DNA from: Paenibacillus xylanexedens
GTDB lineage: Bacteria; Bacillota; Bacilli; Paenibacillales; Paenibacillaceae
DNA: 64,000 nt
Direction: 5' to 3'
Assembly: GCF_007680605.1 (NCBI RefSeq)
Contig: NZ_VEIO01000010.1
Span: 106,200-170,199 of the forward strand
Positions within the stretch are counted from its first letter, which is position 1; each line of letters starts with the position of its first letter. Under the pieces are notes generated by a model. The model saw only the letters and a program-made list of their open reading frames with translations, was not told the origin of the DNA and did no database searches. The translations under genes and the position numbers were made by a program. Below, piece after piece: positions 1-9,670 of this stretch.

Positions 1-1
1 A

Positions 2-1294
2 CAAGGCGTGTTCCTCCCGCTTCAAGACCTGATCAAGCAATACGGCCCGAACCTCACCAAAGTGATGGAGGAGAAGCCTTATTTCAAGGATGCCATAACG
101 GCACCGGACGGTAATATCTATGCATTGCCTATTTTTAATGAATGTTACCACTGTACGTATGCGCAGAAATATTGGATCAACCAAGAGTGGCTGGATAAGG
201 TGGGGCTTAAAATGCCAACGACGACGGATGAACTGTACACCGTTCTGAAGGCGTTCAAAACCCAAGACCCGAACGGCAACGGCAAAGCCGATGAGATCCC
301 GCTCACAGGTGCACCGAACAAATATGTGTGGAACGGCAACATCGATGCCTATCTGATGAACAGTTTTATATACAACGATAACGATAAATACCTGATCGTG
401 AATGATGGCAAGGTCAGCTTTGCCGCCAACCAGGAAGGATGGAAGAAAGGGCTGGAGTATATGCACAAGCTGTACGCGGATGGCTTGATCGACCCGGCTT
501 CCTTCACACAGAATGACCAGGCGATTGGTCAACTGGGGAACAAAGAAGGAGATGAGGTGGTAGGTTCCATTACAACGGCACTGGTGAGCTATCTGGTGAA
601 TACGTATGACAAAAAAATTACCCGTCACCAGCACTGGGAGATCGTGCCCCCACTCAAAGGGCCGGATGGTGTGCAGACGACTGGAGCAACGCAAAGTGTA
701 GGTGAGTTTGAATTTGCCATCACGAACAAAGCGACCGAAGCACAACAGATTGCTGCCATTAAAATCGTAGATTACATGTTCAGTGAAGAGGGTGCACTCT
801 ACGCAGAGTATGGCCCAACAGAGGGTAAGGGCTGGAAGAAAGCGGGCCCGGATGAGAAAAACATCAACGGCGAACCTGCCAAGTACAGCTACTACAACCT
901 GCCTGAACGTGATCCGAACGTGGTCGTGAACGAAAGCTGGTCACAGATCGGTGCACATGATTTGTCCAACACGTTCCGTAATCTGTTTGCCGAAGGTCAA
1001 GACCCGCTGTCAGCTGAAGGATACGGTACAAGGCTTGCTCAAGCGACGAAAGTATATGCTCCATACGCTCCGAAGGAAGTATATCCAGCCAACGTATTTA
1101 TTCGTCCAGAGGATACCGAGACCGCAGCTCAATTGACCACTGCAATTAAAGACTATGTGCAGACAAATATGGCTCAGTTCATTATTGGTAGCAAGAGCAT
1201 TGATAAAGACTGGGATTCATACGTCAAAGGTTTTGATGGACTTGGATTAAGCAATTATCTGGATATTTATCAGCGTGCAATTGAGAAAAATTGA
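2..1294 (+). CDS. Extracellular sugar-binding lipoprotein (LplA/YtcQ type), 5'-truncated by the window edge
   Basis: The frame is open from base 2 with no credible start, so the signal peptide and N-terminus lie left of the window. About 430 residues are visible. They resemble the body of a large family-1 ABC solute-binding protein: an early PLQDLIKQYGPN segment, a TQDPNGNGKADEIPLTG loop of the kind seen in these proteins (calcium-loop-like), and a C-terminal end NYLDIYQRA. The family captures oligosaccharides outside the cell and passes them to two permeases, which would be upstream and are not seen here. The gene is followed by a hairpin terminator and then by an AraC-type regulator and glycosidases, which suggests a glycan substrate. 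The exact sugar cannot be read from the sequence. Confidence 0.9.
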   Translation, partial: QGVFLPLQDLIKQYGPNLTKVMEEKPYFKDAITAPDGNIYALPIFNECYHCTYAQKYWINQEWLDKVGLKMPTTTDELYTVLKAFKTQDPNGNGKADEIPLTGAPNKYVWNGNIDAYLMNSFIYNDNDKYLIVNDGKVSFAANQEGWKKGLEYMHKLYADGLIDPASFTQNDQAIGQLGNKEGDEVVGSITTALVSYLVNTYDKKITRHQHWEIVPPLKGPDGVQTTGATQSVGEFEFAITNKATEAQQIAAIKIVDYMFSEEGALYAEYGPTEGKGWKKAGPDEKNINGEPAKYSYYNLPERDPNVVVNESWSQIGAHDLSNTFRNLFAEGQDPLSAEGYGTRLAQATKVYAPYAPKEVYPANVFIRPEDTETAAQLTTAIKDYVQTNMAQFIIGSKSIDKDWDSYVKGFDGLGLSNYLDIYQRAIEKN

Positions 1295-1302
1295 TGCAAA
1301 AG

Positions 1303-1345
1303 GACTGTCCCGCCTGTCACCCGTGGCCGGGGCAGTCTTCTCCTA
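1303..1345 (+). terminator. Hairpin after the binding-protein gene
   Basis: GACTGTCCCG (1303-1312) pairs with CGGGGCAGTC (1328-1337) through one G-U wobble, followed by the pyrimidine-rich TTCTCCT. The T tract is weak, so termination may be partial. Confidence 0.6.
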
Positions 1346-1372
1346 TGACAACCCCACGTCATTCGATATAAT
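1345..1372 (+). promoter_or_regulatory. Candidate sigma-A promoter for the AraC-type regulator
   Basis: ATGACA (1345-1350) and TATAAT (1367-1372) are separated by 16 bases. The position is just after the preceding hairpin and about 95 bases before the chosen start of the regulator gene. The -35 is one base from consensus. Confidence 0.45.
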
Positions 1373-1465
1373 GAACGCATAATTATGAAAACTTTGTGAA
1401 CAGGGGCACGGCACAAGTGGTTTGTCGTCATGCAACATGAAATGGATTGGTGGGGGGGCGCGGAG

Positions 1466-3691
1466 ATGAACAACAATTGGTTCAGACGTTTGCTGTTATC
1501 GTATTTGCCTATTTTTTTTATTGTGACGACGATTTTATTTTTCATTTTCTTTCAGGTATTCAATGAGCAGAACCGGAGAGAAGCGCTCAAGGCCAATGAA
1601 TTTTTGGCTTCGCAGGTGACACAGTATCTGGATAATTCCTTGCGTTCCATTGATTTCAAGGTGTTGCGCGAGATTTTGACCAACTCTAATCTGAAAAATT
1701 ATTTCTCGGTGTCGGGCGGCGAGGATGTCTATGCCGGCATCCAGGCCGTTAAGGTCATCGATGAATTGAAGATAGAATATCCGCTGATCGACTCAGTCTA
1801 CCTGGTCAGGTACAGCGATAACACTGTTTTTAGCAATGGCAAGGCTGTTCCGATCAACGAATTCACCGATGCAGCCTTTATTGCAGACAGCCGGACGAAG
1901 GATGAGCAGAAGTGGGTCGGCGCACGGTTATTCAAGGCGTTTCCTTCCCAATCGGCGGAGCGGGTCATTACGATTGTGCGGAATGTCGGGAACGGCAGAG
2001 GTCTTGTAGTGACCAACGTTGAGTTGAATACGCTGCAAAAGTCCATTATGCAGATGTACGACCCTGAATTTACGTTTGTGAACATCTATAACCGATCCGG
2101 GGGAAGTCTCTGGCATGGGGATACGCCTGATGCTGAGATGCTTGCTTCCAAGCCCGCTTCCGCTTCGGGAGAGGTGTTCTCTGAATTCACGTCCAGCTAT
2201 AGTGGCTGGAAGGTGCAGACGGGGCTAAATAACGGGAAAATCATCAAGTTTACGTTGCAATTTTATAACATTTGGTTTATTTTCGCTGTCGCTGTTGTGC
2301 TGATCGGGGTTGTATGGGTCGTCTACGTGACGCGAAGAAACTATAAACCAATCCAACAGATTGTCACGTTAATTCAGACTGTATCTTCACAGAAACCGTC
2401 AGCACTAAACTATGGCAAGGAGAATGAATTCCGCTTCATTCATACGACACTGGAGCGCATGATCGACCAGACGAAGCAATATCAGGAGGAGCATGAAGAG
2501 AATCTGATTTTGCAGAAGAAGGTCTTCTTTCAGGAACTGCTGGAAGGTACGCGGGATTACACATGTCATGAGTTATCTGCCGAGATGAGCAAGTTCAAGC
2601 TACCGGAATTAGAGCATCGCTGGGCTGTGATGGTGGTGGAGATGGATCGATACGATGTGTTTGTGGATGAGTATCATCAGCAGGATCAAGCCCTCCTGAA
2701 ATTTGTGCTGTCGAGCATTTTGCAGGAAAGTGCAAGGCAAGAAGGTACCGAGGTATGGGCAGAGTGGGTCTCAAGTCAGCGACTGAATGCCATCCTGTGG
2801 TTACCTGAGACGGAACAGTCCGAAGAGACAGAGCAACGCTTGCTCAGCGGTTATCTGAATCAGGTGGGTCAGTATTTGAACTTTACCGTAACCATTGGTG
2901 TGGGCCGGGTTGCTGTGGATATTCGCGGGCTTCGGGCTTCGCTTAAAGAGGCTGTGCATGCCCTGGAGTACAAGGCGGTTCTGGGCACGAATCGGATCAT
3001 ACCATGCGGAGATGTACCGAGTTCCACGAATGATGTGTATGAGTTTCTTAAGACCATCTCCTTGCTAGTACAGACGATGCGGCTATCGGACGATATTTGG
3101 GAACAGCATTTTGAAAGGCTGTTTAAGCAGATTCGCGAGTCTGTTCTGTCCCGTCAGGAGATTATGAACACGGTTCAGCTGTTATTCCAGCATTATAATC
3201 GTGAATTTGCCGAGCTTCCGCGTGAATATCAGGAGTCATGGGCGGCGATATTTACGCCATTGTTGCCACGGCTGGAAGGTTGGGAGACGCTGGATGATCT
3301 GCGCGAGCTGTGTCTGGAAGGGTTCCGTGAACTGGCGCGGCAGATGGAGACACTGCAATGCTCTCGTAAACATCGGTCACATATTCTGGAGATTCGCAAA
3401 TATATCGAAGAGCATTACAACAATCCCGATCTGTCGCTGAATTACCTTAGTGATCTGTTCGATATCAATCCGAAGTATCTGAGCAAGCTTTTCAAAGATG
3501 AGATCGGGGAGAAATTCGTGGATCTGCTTATCAGTCACCGGATCGAAAAAGCCAAACAGCTCATGCAACAGACGGACAAAGCCATTCAGGAGATCAGTGA
3601 GGAAGTGGGCTATACCAACTACAATTCCTTCAACCGCGCTTTTAAAAATGTCGTCGGAATGGCTCCAAGCGACTATCGCAAGGCCATGTAA
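1466..3691 (+). CDS. Membrane-anchored AraC-family transcriptional regulator
   Basis: About 741 residues. A first membrane segment lies near residues 9-30. An extracellular region of about 230 residues follows, then a second membrane segment near 265-290 (FAVAVVLIGVVWVVYVTRR), a cytoplasmic linker and a C-terminal pair of AraC helix-turn-helix motifs (about 640-740; IRKYIEEHYNNP...LSDLFDINPKYLSKLFK). This architecture is common in Paenibacillus next to carbohydrate ABC transporters and is thought to sense sugar, or sugar-loaded binding protein, outside the cell and activate transcription inside. In-frame ATGs exist at 1430 and 1442, but 1466 is preferred because the G-rich ribosome binding site lies directly before it. 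It probably regulates the flanking transporter and GH3/GH38 genes. Confidence 0.85.
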   Translation: MNNNWFRRLLLSYLPIFFIVTTILFFIFFQVFNEQNRREALKANEFLASQVTQYLDNSLRSIDFKVLREILTNSNLKNYFSVSGGEDVYAGIQAVKVIDELKIEYPLIDSVYLVRYSDNTVFSNGKAVPINEFTDAAFIADSRTKDEQKWVGARLFKAFPSQSAERVITIVRNVGNGRGLVVTNVELNTLQKSIMQMYDPEFTFVNIYNRSGGSLWHGDTPDAEMLASKPASASGEVFSEFTSSYSGWKVQTGLNNGKIIKFTLQFYNIWFIFAVAVVLIGVVWVVYVTRRNYKPIQQIVTLIQTVSSQKPSALNYGKENEFRFIHTTLERMIDQTKQYQEEHEENLILQKKVFFQELLEGTRDYTCHELSAEMSKFKLPELEHRWAVMVVEMDRYDVFVDEYHQQDQALLKFVLSSILQESARQEGTEVWAEWVSSQRLNAILWLPETEQSEETEQRLLSGYLNQVGQYLNFTVTIGVGRVAVDIRGLRASLKEAVHALEYKAVLGTNRIIPCGDVPSSTNDVYEFLKTISLLVQTMRLSDDIWEQHFERLFKQIRESVLSRQEIMNTVQLLFQHYNREFAELPREYQESWAAIFTPLLPRLEGWETLDDLRELCLEGFRELARQMETLQCSRKHRSHILEIRKYIEEHYNNPDLSLNYLSDLFDINPKYLSKLFKDEIGEKFVDLLISHRIEKAKQLMQQTDKAIQEISEEVGYTNYNSFNRAFKNVVGMAPSDYRKAM

Positions 3692-3734
3692 GGTGCTCGC
3701 ACGACCAATTCACAGGCAGGAGGAGAATGTGCAC

Positions 3735-6062
3735 ATGCAAACGCAAACAGGCTACAAAGATGCATCGCTTCCCATTCAGGAGCGGGTACAGGATCTGCTC
3801 GAACGAATGACCACGGCAGAGAAGATCGGACAGTTGATCCAGCCTATGGGATGGAAAACGTACACGAAAGCGGCAGACGGTACGGTACGGGTAACCGAAG
3901 AGTTCGAGGCGGACATGGCGCTGGGCGGTGTCGGCTCGTTGTATGGTGTACTCAGGGCAGATCCATGGACGGAAGTGACGTTGGAGACAGGTCTGACACC
4001 GCGGCAAGGCGCGGTCGCTACGAATGTGATTCAGCAATATGCGATAGAACATTCCCGGTTAGGCATTCCGATTTTGTTTGGAGAAGAATGCTCCCACGGG
4101 CATATGGCTATTGGTGCAACGGTCTTTCCTGTACCGATAACGGTAGGTAGCACATGGAATCCAGAGTTATATCGCAGGATGTGCGAGGCGATCGCTGTGG
4201 AAACCCGGAGTCAGGGCGGCGCAGCCACGTATTCTCCGGTACTTGATGTGGTGCGTGACCCGAGATGGGGACGGACGGAGGAATGTTTTGCCGAAGACCC
4301 TTATCTGATCGGTCAGTTCGCTGTAGAAGCCATCTACGGATTGCAGGGAGATCGGCTTGATTCAGACCGGACGGTGGTGGCGACACTTAAACATTTTGCA
4401 GCGTACGGCAGTTCAGAGGGGGGACGTAACGCTGCACCAGTCCATATGGGAATGCGTGAGTTGCATGAAATTGACCTGTTTCCGTTCAAACAAGCAGTGG
4501 AAGCCGGAGCCTGCTCGGTCATGACAGCCTATAACGAGATCGATGGCGTGCCGTGTACGTCCAGTACGTACCTGCTTCATGATCTTTTGCGGGAAGAGTG
4601 GGGGTTTGACGGATTTGTCATTACCGATTTTGGGGCGATCCAGATGCTGGTGAACGGACACAACACGGCAGAGAATGGAGAGCAGGCTGTGGCACAGTCC
4701 CTTCGGGCAGGTGTAGATATGGAGATGTCCGGATTCATGTACCGCAAACATCTGGCACAGGCGCTTGAACAGGGTGTACTGGAAGAGGCAGAAATGAATT
4801 TGGCGGTACGACGGGTGTTGGAGATGAAATTCAGGCTTGGTTTGTTTGAGCAGCCGTATGTTGATCCTGATTTTGCAGAGAAGGTTATCGGGTGTGAGAC
4901 GCATGTCGGGCTTGCACGTGAGGTGGCACAAGAGGGAATCGTCCTGTTGAAAAATGAAGACCATTTGCTGCCGCTTGCTACTCAGGCAGCCAAACTGGCT
5001 GTGATCGGGCCGAACGCTAACCATATCTATAACCAGCTTGGAGATTATACCTCGCCGCAGCCAAGAGAGCAGATTGTGACGGTGCTGGATGGTATCACAC
5101 GCAAACTCGGTGGGACGGATACTGCTCAGGTGCTGTACGCGCCCGGATGTCGGATCAAGGGTGATTCGAGAGAAGGTTTTGCTCAGGCGCTTGCATGTGC
5201 GGAGCAGGCCGATGTCATCGTTATGGTGATGGGTGGATCGAGTGCTCGTGATTTCGGCGAAGGTACGATTGATCTGCGAACAGGGGCATCCGTGGTGACC
5301 GACGATCCGTGGAATGACATGGAGTGTGGGGAAGGCATTGACCGTTCTTCGTTGAACCTGATGGGTGTGCAGCTGGAGCTGGTACAGGAAATACATAAAC
5401 TGGGGAAACCGGTCGTTGTGGTGTATATTAACGGGCGACCGATTGCCGAACCGTGGATCGACGAGCACATTCCAGCGATTGTAGAAGCATGGTATCCGGG
5501 GCAGGAAGGGGGTAATGCCATCGCAGATGTACTGTTCGGGGATGTGAATCCATCGGGACGACTGACCGTATCCATTCCCAAACATGAAGGTCAGCTTCCC
5601 GTGTACTATCATGCGAAACGGACGCGCGGTAAACGGTATTTGGAGATGGATCTAACGCCGCAATATGCCTTCGGACATGGGCTGAGCTATACGGATTTCA
5701 AGTACGACAATGTTCGAGTGACACCGAAAGTGATTAGACCGGACGAAGAGGCGCAGGTTCAGGTCGAGGTGACGAATGTGGGTGCCGTAGCAGGCAAAGA
5801 GGTCGTGCAGCTGTATATTACCGATGTGTCGGCTTCCGTTACCCGGGCTGAAATCGCCTTGAAAGGTTTCAGCAAAGTCCATCTGGAGCCAGGGGAGACC
5901 CGAACCGTAACGTTTCCTTTGCAAAAAGAACATCTATCACTGATCGACTCCCGTCTCCAGTCTGTGGTAGAACCGGGTGAGTTCAAGCTGATGGTTGGAC
6001 GCAGCTCTGTGGACTGGACGGCTTGCAGTCTGCATGTACAACAGGTGGAGGTGAAGGCATGA
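3735..6062 (+). CDS. Glycoside hydrolase family 3 (beta-glucosidase/beta-xylosidase type)
   Basis: 775 residues, normal for a three-domain GH3 enzyme. The N-terminal TIM barrel contains the substrate-pocket KHFAAYG segment and the nucleophile region GFVITDFGA, with Asp at about residue 298. The alpha/beta sandwich follows (VAQEGIVLLKNE; PGQEGG), and a fibronectin-III-like domain ends the protein (VTNVGAVAGKEVVQLYI). There is no signal peptide, so the enzyme is cytoplasmic and acts on imported oligosaccharides. The frame is open further upstream (to 3498, inside the regulator gene), but the AGGAGG at 3717-3723 supports ATG 3735. The next gene overlaps it by four bases (ATGA), so the two are translationally coupled. 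Sugar specificity (glucose, xylose or other beta-linked residue) is not decidable from sequence alone. Confidence 0.92.
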   Translation: MQTQTGYKDASLPIQERVQDLLERMTTAEKIGQLIQPMGWKTYTKAADGTVRVTEEFEADMALGGVGSLYGVLRADPWTEVTLETGLTPRQGAVATNVIQQYAIEHSRLGIPILFGEECSHGHMAIGATVFPVPITVGSTWNPELYRRMCEAIAVETRSQGGAATYSPVLDVVRDPRWGRTEECFAEDPYLIGQFAVEAIYGLQGDRLDSDRTVVATLKHFAAYGSSEGGRNAAPVHMGMRELHEIDLFPFKQAVEAGACSVMTAYNEIDGVPCTSSTYLLHDLLREEWGFDGFVITDFGAIQMLVNGHNTAENGEQAVAQSLRAGVDMEMSGFMYRKHLAQALEQGVLEEAEMNLAVRRVLEMKFRLGLFEQPYVDPDFAEKVIGCETHVGLAREVAQEGIVLLKNEDHLLPLATQAAKLAVIGPNANHIYNQLGDYTSPQPREQIVTVLDGITRKLGGTDTAQVLYAPGCRIKGDSREGFAQALACAEQADVIVMVMGGSSARDFGEGTIDLRTGASVVTDDPWNDMECGEGIDRSSLNLMGVQLELVQEIHKLGKPVVVVYINGRPIAEPWIDEHIPAIVEAWYPGQEGGNAIADVLFGDVNPSGRLTVSIPKHEGQLPVYYHAKRTRGKRYLEMDLTPQYAFGHGLSYTDFKYDNVRVTPKVIRPDEEAQVQVEVTNVGAVAGKEVVQLYITDVSASVTRAEIALKGFSKVHLEPGETRTVTFPLQKEHLSLIDSRLQSVVEPGEFKLMVGRSSVDWTACSLHVQQVEVKA

Positions 6063-9000
6063 TCCGAATCCAGCGGTTTATCGAGGATTTGAAACGGAAG
6101 CAGTGGCTGGAAGTCGTTGAGCTTCCCGAATGGCAGATGAAGCGCGCCCGATATATTCAGCCAGAAGAATACGAATATGAGCAGGGATATGCGTATGGTC
6201 TGGAGCACACATCTGAACAGGAAGGGAACGAGGCGATCCAGCATTCCCTGAATCCATTGAACAGCACACACGGAACGACGTATTTTCTGAGCAAAAGAGT
6301 GCAGATTCCTGAGACGTGGCAGGGTGAGGCTATCGGATTCATTTTCGAAGCGGGTGGGGAAGGGTTGTTGAAGGTCAACGGTGTTCCTTATCACGGGCTG
6401 GACCGTAACCATACCTTCGTACCTCTTCCAAGAGAACGTGTGGGAATCTCGCCACAGCTGGAGATCGAGCTGTATGATCCCATCCCTGAACCGCATGATC
6501 CCTTGAATCGGCAAGCGGTAATTCAGCCCCCGATTCAGGGGATACGAGCGGCATTGGTGCATGTGAATCAACCGTTGCAGAGCCTGATGTACAGCATAAT
6601 GGTACTATCCGAGTCGCTGCAGGCTTTACCGGAGAAGGACTTGAAACGCATAACATTGGTTCGGGCTGTCCATCAGGTGATGGATGAGATGTACCATGAT
6701 CCGGGACGCTGGCAGGATGGTGTATGGCTGCATGAGCTGGAGCAGAAAATTGCCCAGACCGTGGAGCGGGAAGACCCCGAGCAATATCGAAGCGGGTTTA
6801 TGCATCTGGTTGGACAGTCTCATATTGATGTGGCTTGGCTCTGGCCTGTGCGGGAAACCGTGCGCAAATCGAGCCGGACGTTCTCTACGATGTGTACGCT
6901 AATGGATACGTATCCGGATTTTGTGTACTCCCAGAGCCAGCCTCAACTATATGCTTTTGTAAAGGAGCATTATCCCGAGCTGTATGAACGGGTGAAGTCG
7001 CGTATTGCCGAAGGGCGTTGGGAACTGGTTGGTGGCATGTGGGTGGAGCCGGACTTGAATATTCCGAGCGGCGAGTCCCTGGTGCGCCAGGTTTTGTACG
7101 GACAGCAGTTCTATCAGTCGGAATTTGGCAAACGTTCAAATATTGAATGGCTGCCGGATACGTTTGGATACTGCGCTTCGCTGCCTCAGATTCTGAGGCT
7201 TGCGGACATTCCTTATTTTATGACGACCAAACTAAACTGGAATGATACGAATGTGTTCCCGTATGACCTGTTCGACTGGGTGGGGATTGACGGTACCTCC
7301 GTGCTGTCTTACCTGAATCATGGTGTAAATGAACATACACGTCCCAAGGATGTGCATGAGCACTGGCAGTCCTACAAGCAAAAAGACGTTCATGCGGAGC
7401 AGATGCTGCTCTATGGGCACGGCGATGGTGGCGGCGGTGTGACGAATGAGATGGTGGAGTTTGCAGAGCGTTCCCATCTGATGGCAGGGCAACCTATCAG
7501 TCAATTCAGCACGGCAGGAGCTTTTTTTGAAGGGATTGCAGCGAGTAAGCCAGCACTGCCGAAGTGGCACGGTGACCTGTATCTGGAGCTGCATCGCGGT
7601 ACGTATACCACCCATGCGCGGAATAAACGTAGCAACCGCAAGGCCGAGGTGCTCTATCGCGAAGCAGAAATCTGGAGCCAGTGGGATCAGAATCGCGGCC
7701 TGATGTTGGATCGCAAGGAAGTGCTTGATGAAGGCTGGAAGCTGATCATGCTGAACCAGTTCCATGATATCATTCCCGGTACGTCGATTCCCGAAGTGTA
7801 TGTAACTTCTGCCGAGGAGTATACGAAGGTGTTTGCGCTTGGTGATGACGTGTTACAGGGGTCACTTGAGGCGCTCACGGATAACATTGCAACGAATGAA
7901 GTATCAGGTAAGCCGTACGTTGTATTCAATAGTCTTGGCTGGGAACGAAGCGAAGTGATCTGCATCTCATGTGGAGACGAATCAGCTACATTGGCGGCGT
8001 ATGATCGTCAGGGGAATCGTTTGATTAGCGAGGTAGAGCGGGAAGGGCAAGAAAATGAGGCTCGCCTGCATGTCCATGTTCCTTCGATTCCTGCCTTCGG
8101 GTATATCACCATATGGGTGCGTGAGACAGAAGAAGAAGTAGAACGATATGCAAAGGGAGAAATAGCGGTAACCATAGAACAGGGAACAGATAGAGTATCT
8201 GAAGCGGTAGTAAGAGAGTTAACAACTAAAGCGGACACAATAGCACCAGACGCAATAATACAACTGAAATGCGCAGAACAAGATTCGGCTAAGCTTGAGC
8301 AGATACCTGCATGTTGGGAAACCGGGTTCTACTTGCTTGAATTTAACGATTTGGGTGAGATCACAAGATGGTATGACAAGACCGTAGAGCGTGAATGGTT
8401 GCAACCGGGTGACCGAGCGAATGAGTGGCAATTTTTCCATGACAAACCGACGTACTGGGATGCGTGGGATATTGATCCGCGGTTTGAATCTCAACGGGCA
8501 GGTGCTGTGCAGCTGATCGCCAGAGAGATTGTGCAGCGCGGCTCCGTACAGGATGTACTGCGTTTCCGCTGGAAGCTGCATGATTCCGAGATTAGCCAGG
8601 ATGTAATTTTGTTTCATCACCAGCGGCGCGTTGATTTCAAAACTCGGGTAGACTGGAATGAAAGTCACAAGCTGCTCAAGGTGGCGTTTCCGGCAGATCT
8701 GGTTGCGGCTAAAGCAACCTATGAGATTCCGTTTGGTGCCTTGGAGCGGGCAACGCATAACAATACGAGTTGGGAACGGGCACAATTCGAGGTGTGCGGG
8801 CATCGTTGGGCTGATCTTTCGGAGGGCAATAGTGGTATCAGTTTGCTGAATGACTGCAAGTATGGCTACGACATTAAGGATCGCACCATTCGTCTTTCGC
8901 TGTTGCGAGCGCCGAAATGGCCGGATGTATATGCCGATCAAGGGCAGCATGACTTCACATATTCGGTGCTACCACATGCAGGAGACTGGCGTCAGGCTAA

Positions 9001-9349
9001 TGTTGTACGGCGTGCGATGGAACTGAATCATCCGGTACAGGTGGTTGCATCCAAACCACATGCGGGTGTAAAACCCTCTGAACACAGCTGGGTACAGTTC
9101 CATAGTGAACATGTCATTTTGGATACGATCAAGGTGGCCGAGGACGGATCAGGAACGGTACTGCGTTTCTACGAATCAAGCGGAGGCCGTGAAACGGTAC
9201 AGGTGCAGTGGAATGAACGAAACGTGAGTGCTTCAATCATTAATCTGCTGGAAGATGAGCTTGCCCCACTCCCTTGCGAGGGGGGAGCTTTTAAACTGAC
9301 GTTTAAACCCTATGAAATCAAGTCGGTAAAGCTTGTCTATTTGAGCTGA
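6059..9349 (+). CDS. Glycoside hydrolase family 38 alpha-mannosidase
   Basis: 1096 residues. The GH38 metal-binding start of the catalytic domain is GQSHIDVAWLW (His about 255, Asp about 257). The nucleophile lies in WLPDTFGY (Asp about 367), and GHGDGGGG follows. A middle helical domain and a long C-terminal beta-sandwich domain complete the family architecture. These are zinc-dependent retaining enzymes that remove alpha-mannose from oligosaccharides or N-glycan fragments. There is no signal peptide, so it acts in the cytoplasm. Its ATG overlaps the GH3 stop codon by four bases and is preceded by AGGTGGAGGTG. Pairing a GH3 with a GH38 suggests a mixed glycan with alpha-mannose, but the exact linkage is inference. 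Confidence 0.93.
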   Translation: MIRIQRFIEDLKRKQWLEVVELPEWQMKRARYIQPEEYEYEQGYAYGLEHTSEQEGNEAIQHSLNPLNSTHGTTYFLSKRVQIPETWQGEAIGFIFEAGGEGLLKVNGVPYHGLDRNHTFVPLPRERVGISPQLEIELYDPIPEPHDPLNRQAVIQPPIQGIRAALVHVNQPLQSLMYSIMVLSESLQALPEKDLKRITLVRAVHQVMDEMYHDPGRWQDGVWLHELEQKIAQTVEREDPEQYRSGFMHLVGQSHIDVAWLWPVRETVRKSSRTFSTMCTLMDTYPDFVYSQSQPQLYAFVKEHYPELYERVKSRIAEGRWELVGGMWVEPDLNIPSGESLVRQVLYGQQFYQSEFGKRSNIEWLPDTFGYCASLPQILRLADIPYFMTTKLNWNDTNVFPYDLFDWVGIDGTSVLSYLNHGVNEHTRPKDVHEHWQSYKQKDVHAEQMLLYGHGDGGGGVTNEMVEFAERSHLMAGQPISQFSTAGAFFEGIAASKPALPKWHGDLYLELHRGTYTTHARNKRSNRKAEVLYREAEIWSQWDQNRGLMLDRKEVLDEGWKLIMLNQFHDIIPGTSIPEVYVTSAEEYTKVFALGDDVLQGSLEALTDNIATNEVSGKPYVVFNSLGWERSEVICISCGDESATLAAYDRQGNRLISEVEREGQENEARLHVHVPSIPAFGYITIWVRETEEEVERYAKGEIAVTIEQGTDRVSEAVVRELTTKADTIAPDAIIQLKCAEQDSAKLEQIPACWETGFYLLEFNDLGEITRWYDKTVEREWLQPGDRANEWQFFHDKPTYWDAWDIDPRFESQRAGAVQLIAREIVQRGSVQDVLRFRWKLHDSEISQDVILFHHQRRVDFKTRVDWNESHKLLKVAFPADLVAAKATYEIPFGALERATHNNTSWERAQFEVCGHRWADLSEGNSGISLLNDCKYGYDIKDRTIRLSLLRAPKWPDVYADQGQHDFTYSVLPHAGDWRQANVVRRAMELNHPVQVVASKPHAGVKPSEHSWVQFHSEHVILDTIKVAEDGSGTVLRFYESSGGRETVQVQWNERNVSASIINLLEDELAPLPCEGGAFKLTFKPYEIKSVKLVYLS

Positions 9350-9356
9350 TACCATT

Positions 9357-9585
9357 TAAGTTGAACTATTCATTTACACTATAACGGAGAGGACAGAAAA
9401 AACCTGAAAAAGCGAAGCGTTCGCCTAAAAGCTTTCTGCTAGAAAGCTACATCGGAAGCATACGCTTATCACCGGATTTTTCCCTTTGGAAAAGGGAATC
9501 CAAAAAAATCTGGGGATAACCGCTACTCTCCAGGTTATTCTGTCATCGGAGTGTTCCGTGTAAAAACCTCCTTTAGTTCAACTTA
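9357..9585. repeat. 229-bp inverted-repeat (MITE-like) element with 12-bp perfect termini
   Basis: The ends TAAGTTGAACTA (9357-9368) and TAGTTCAACTTA (9574-9585) are perfect inverted repeats. Just inside, the TTTACAC...ACAGAAAAAACCTG arm (about 9373-9405) is imperfectly complementary to CAGGTTATTCTGTC...GTGTAAA (9531-9563). The core holds further hairpins, including GGATTTTTCCC/GGGAATCC. No protein is encoded. It fills nearly all of the 321-bp gap after the mannosidase gene. A 47-base relative of its right half lies at 41807-41853, so this is a dispersed repeat and not a private terminator. It could fold as one long RNA hairpin. Confidence 0.75.
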
Positions 9586-9670
9586 TATAACATAATTTTT
9601 GAATTCACTAATGCACGATGGATTGAAACGTAAAAGAGCATAACTCATTGAATCTCATGGGAGGTACGAC

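Noticed and set aside
4413..5612. 399-codon minus-strand open frame inside the GH3 gene
   Set aside because: It is antisense to a clearly conserved enzyme, has no ribosome binding site and no recognisable protein pattern; a by-product of GC-biased codon use.
8219..8950. 243-codon minus-strand open frame inside the GH38 gene
   Set aside because: Shadow of a conserved enzyme, no ribosome binding site.
9357..9585. Simple rho-independent terminator or insertion sequence
   Set aside because: The element is far longer than a terminator and has matching ends, yet it encodes no transposase. It is better described as a non-autonomous inverted-repeat element.
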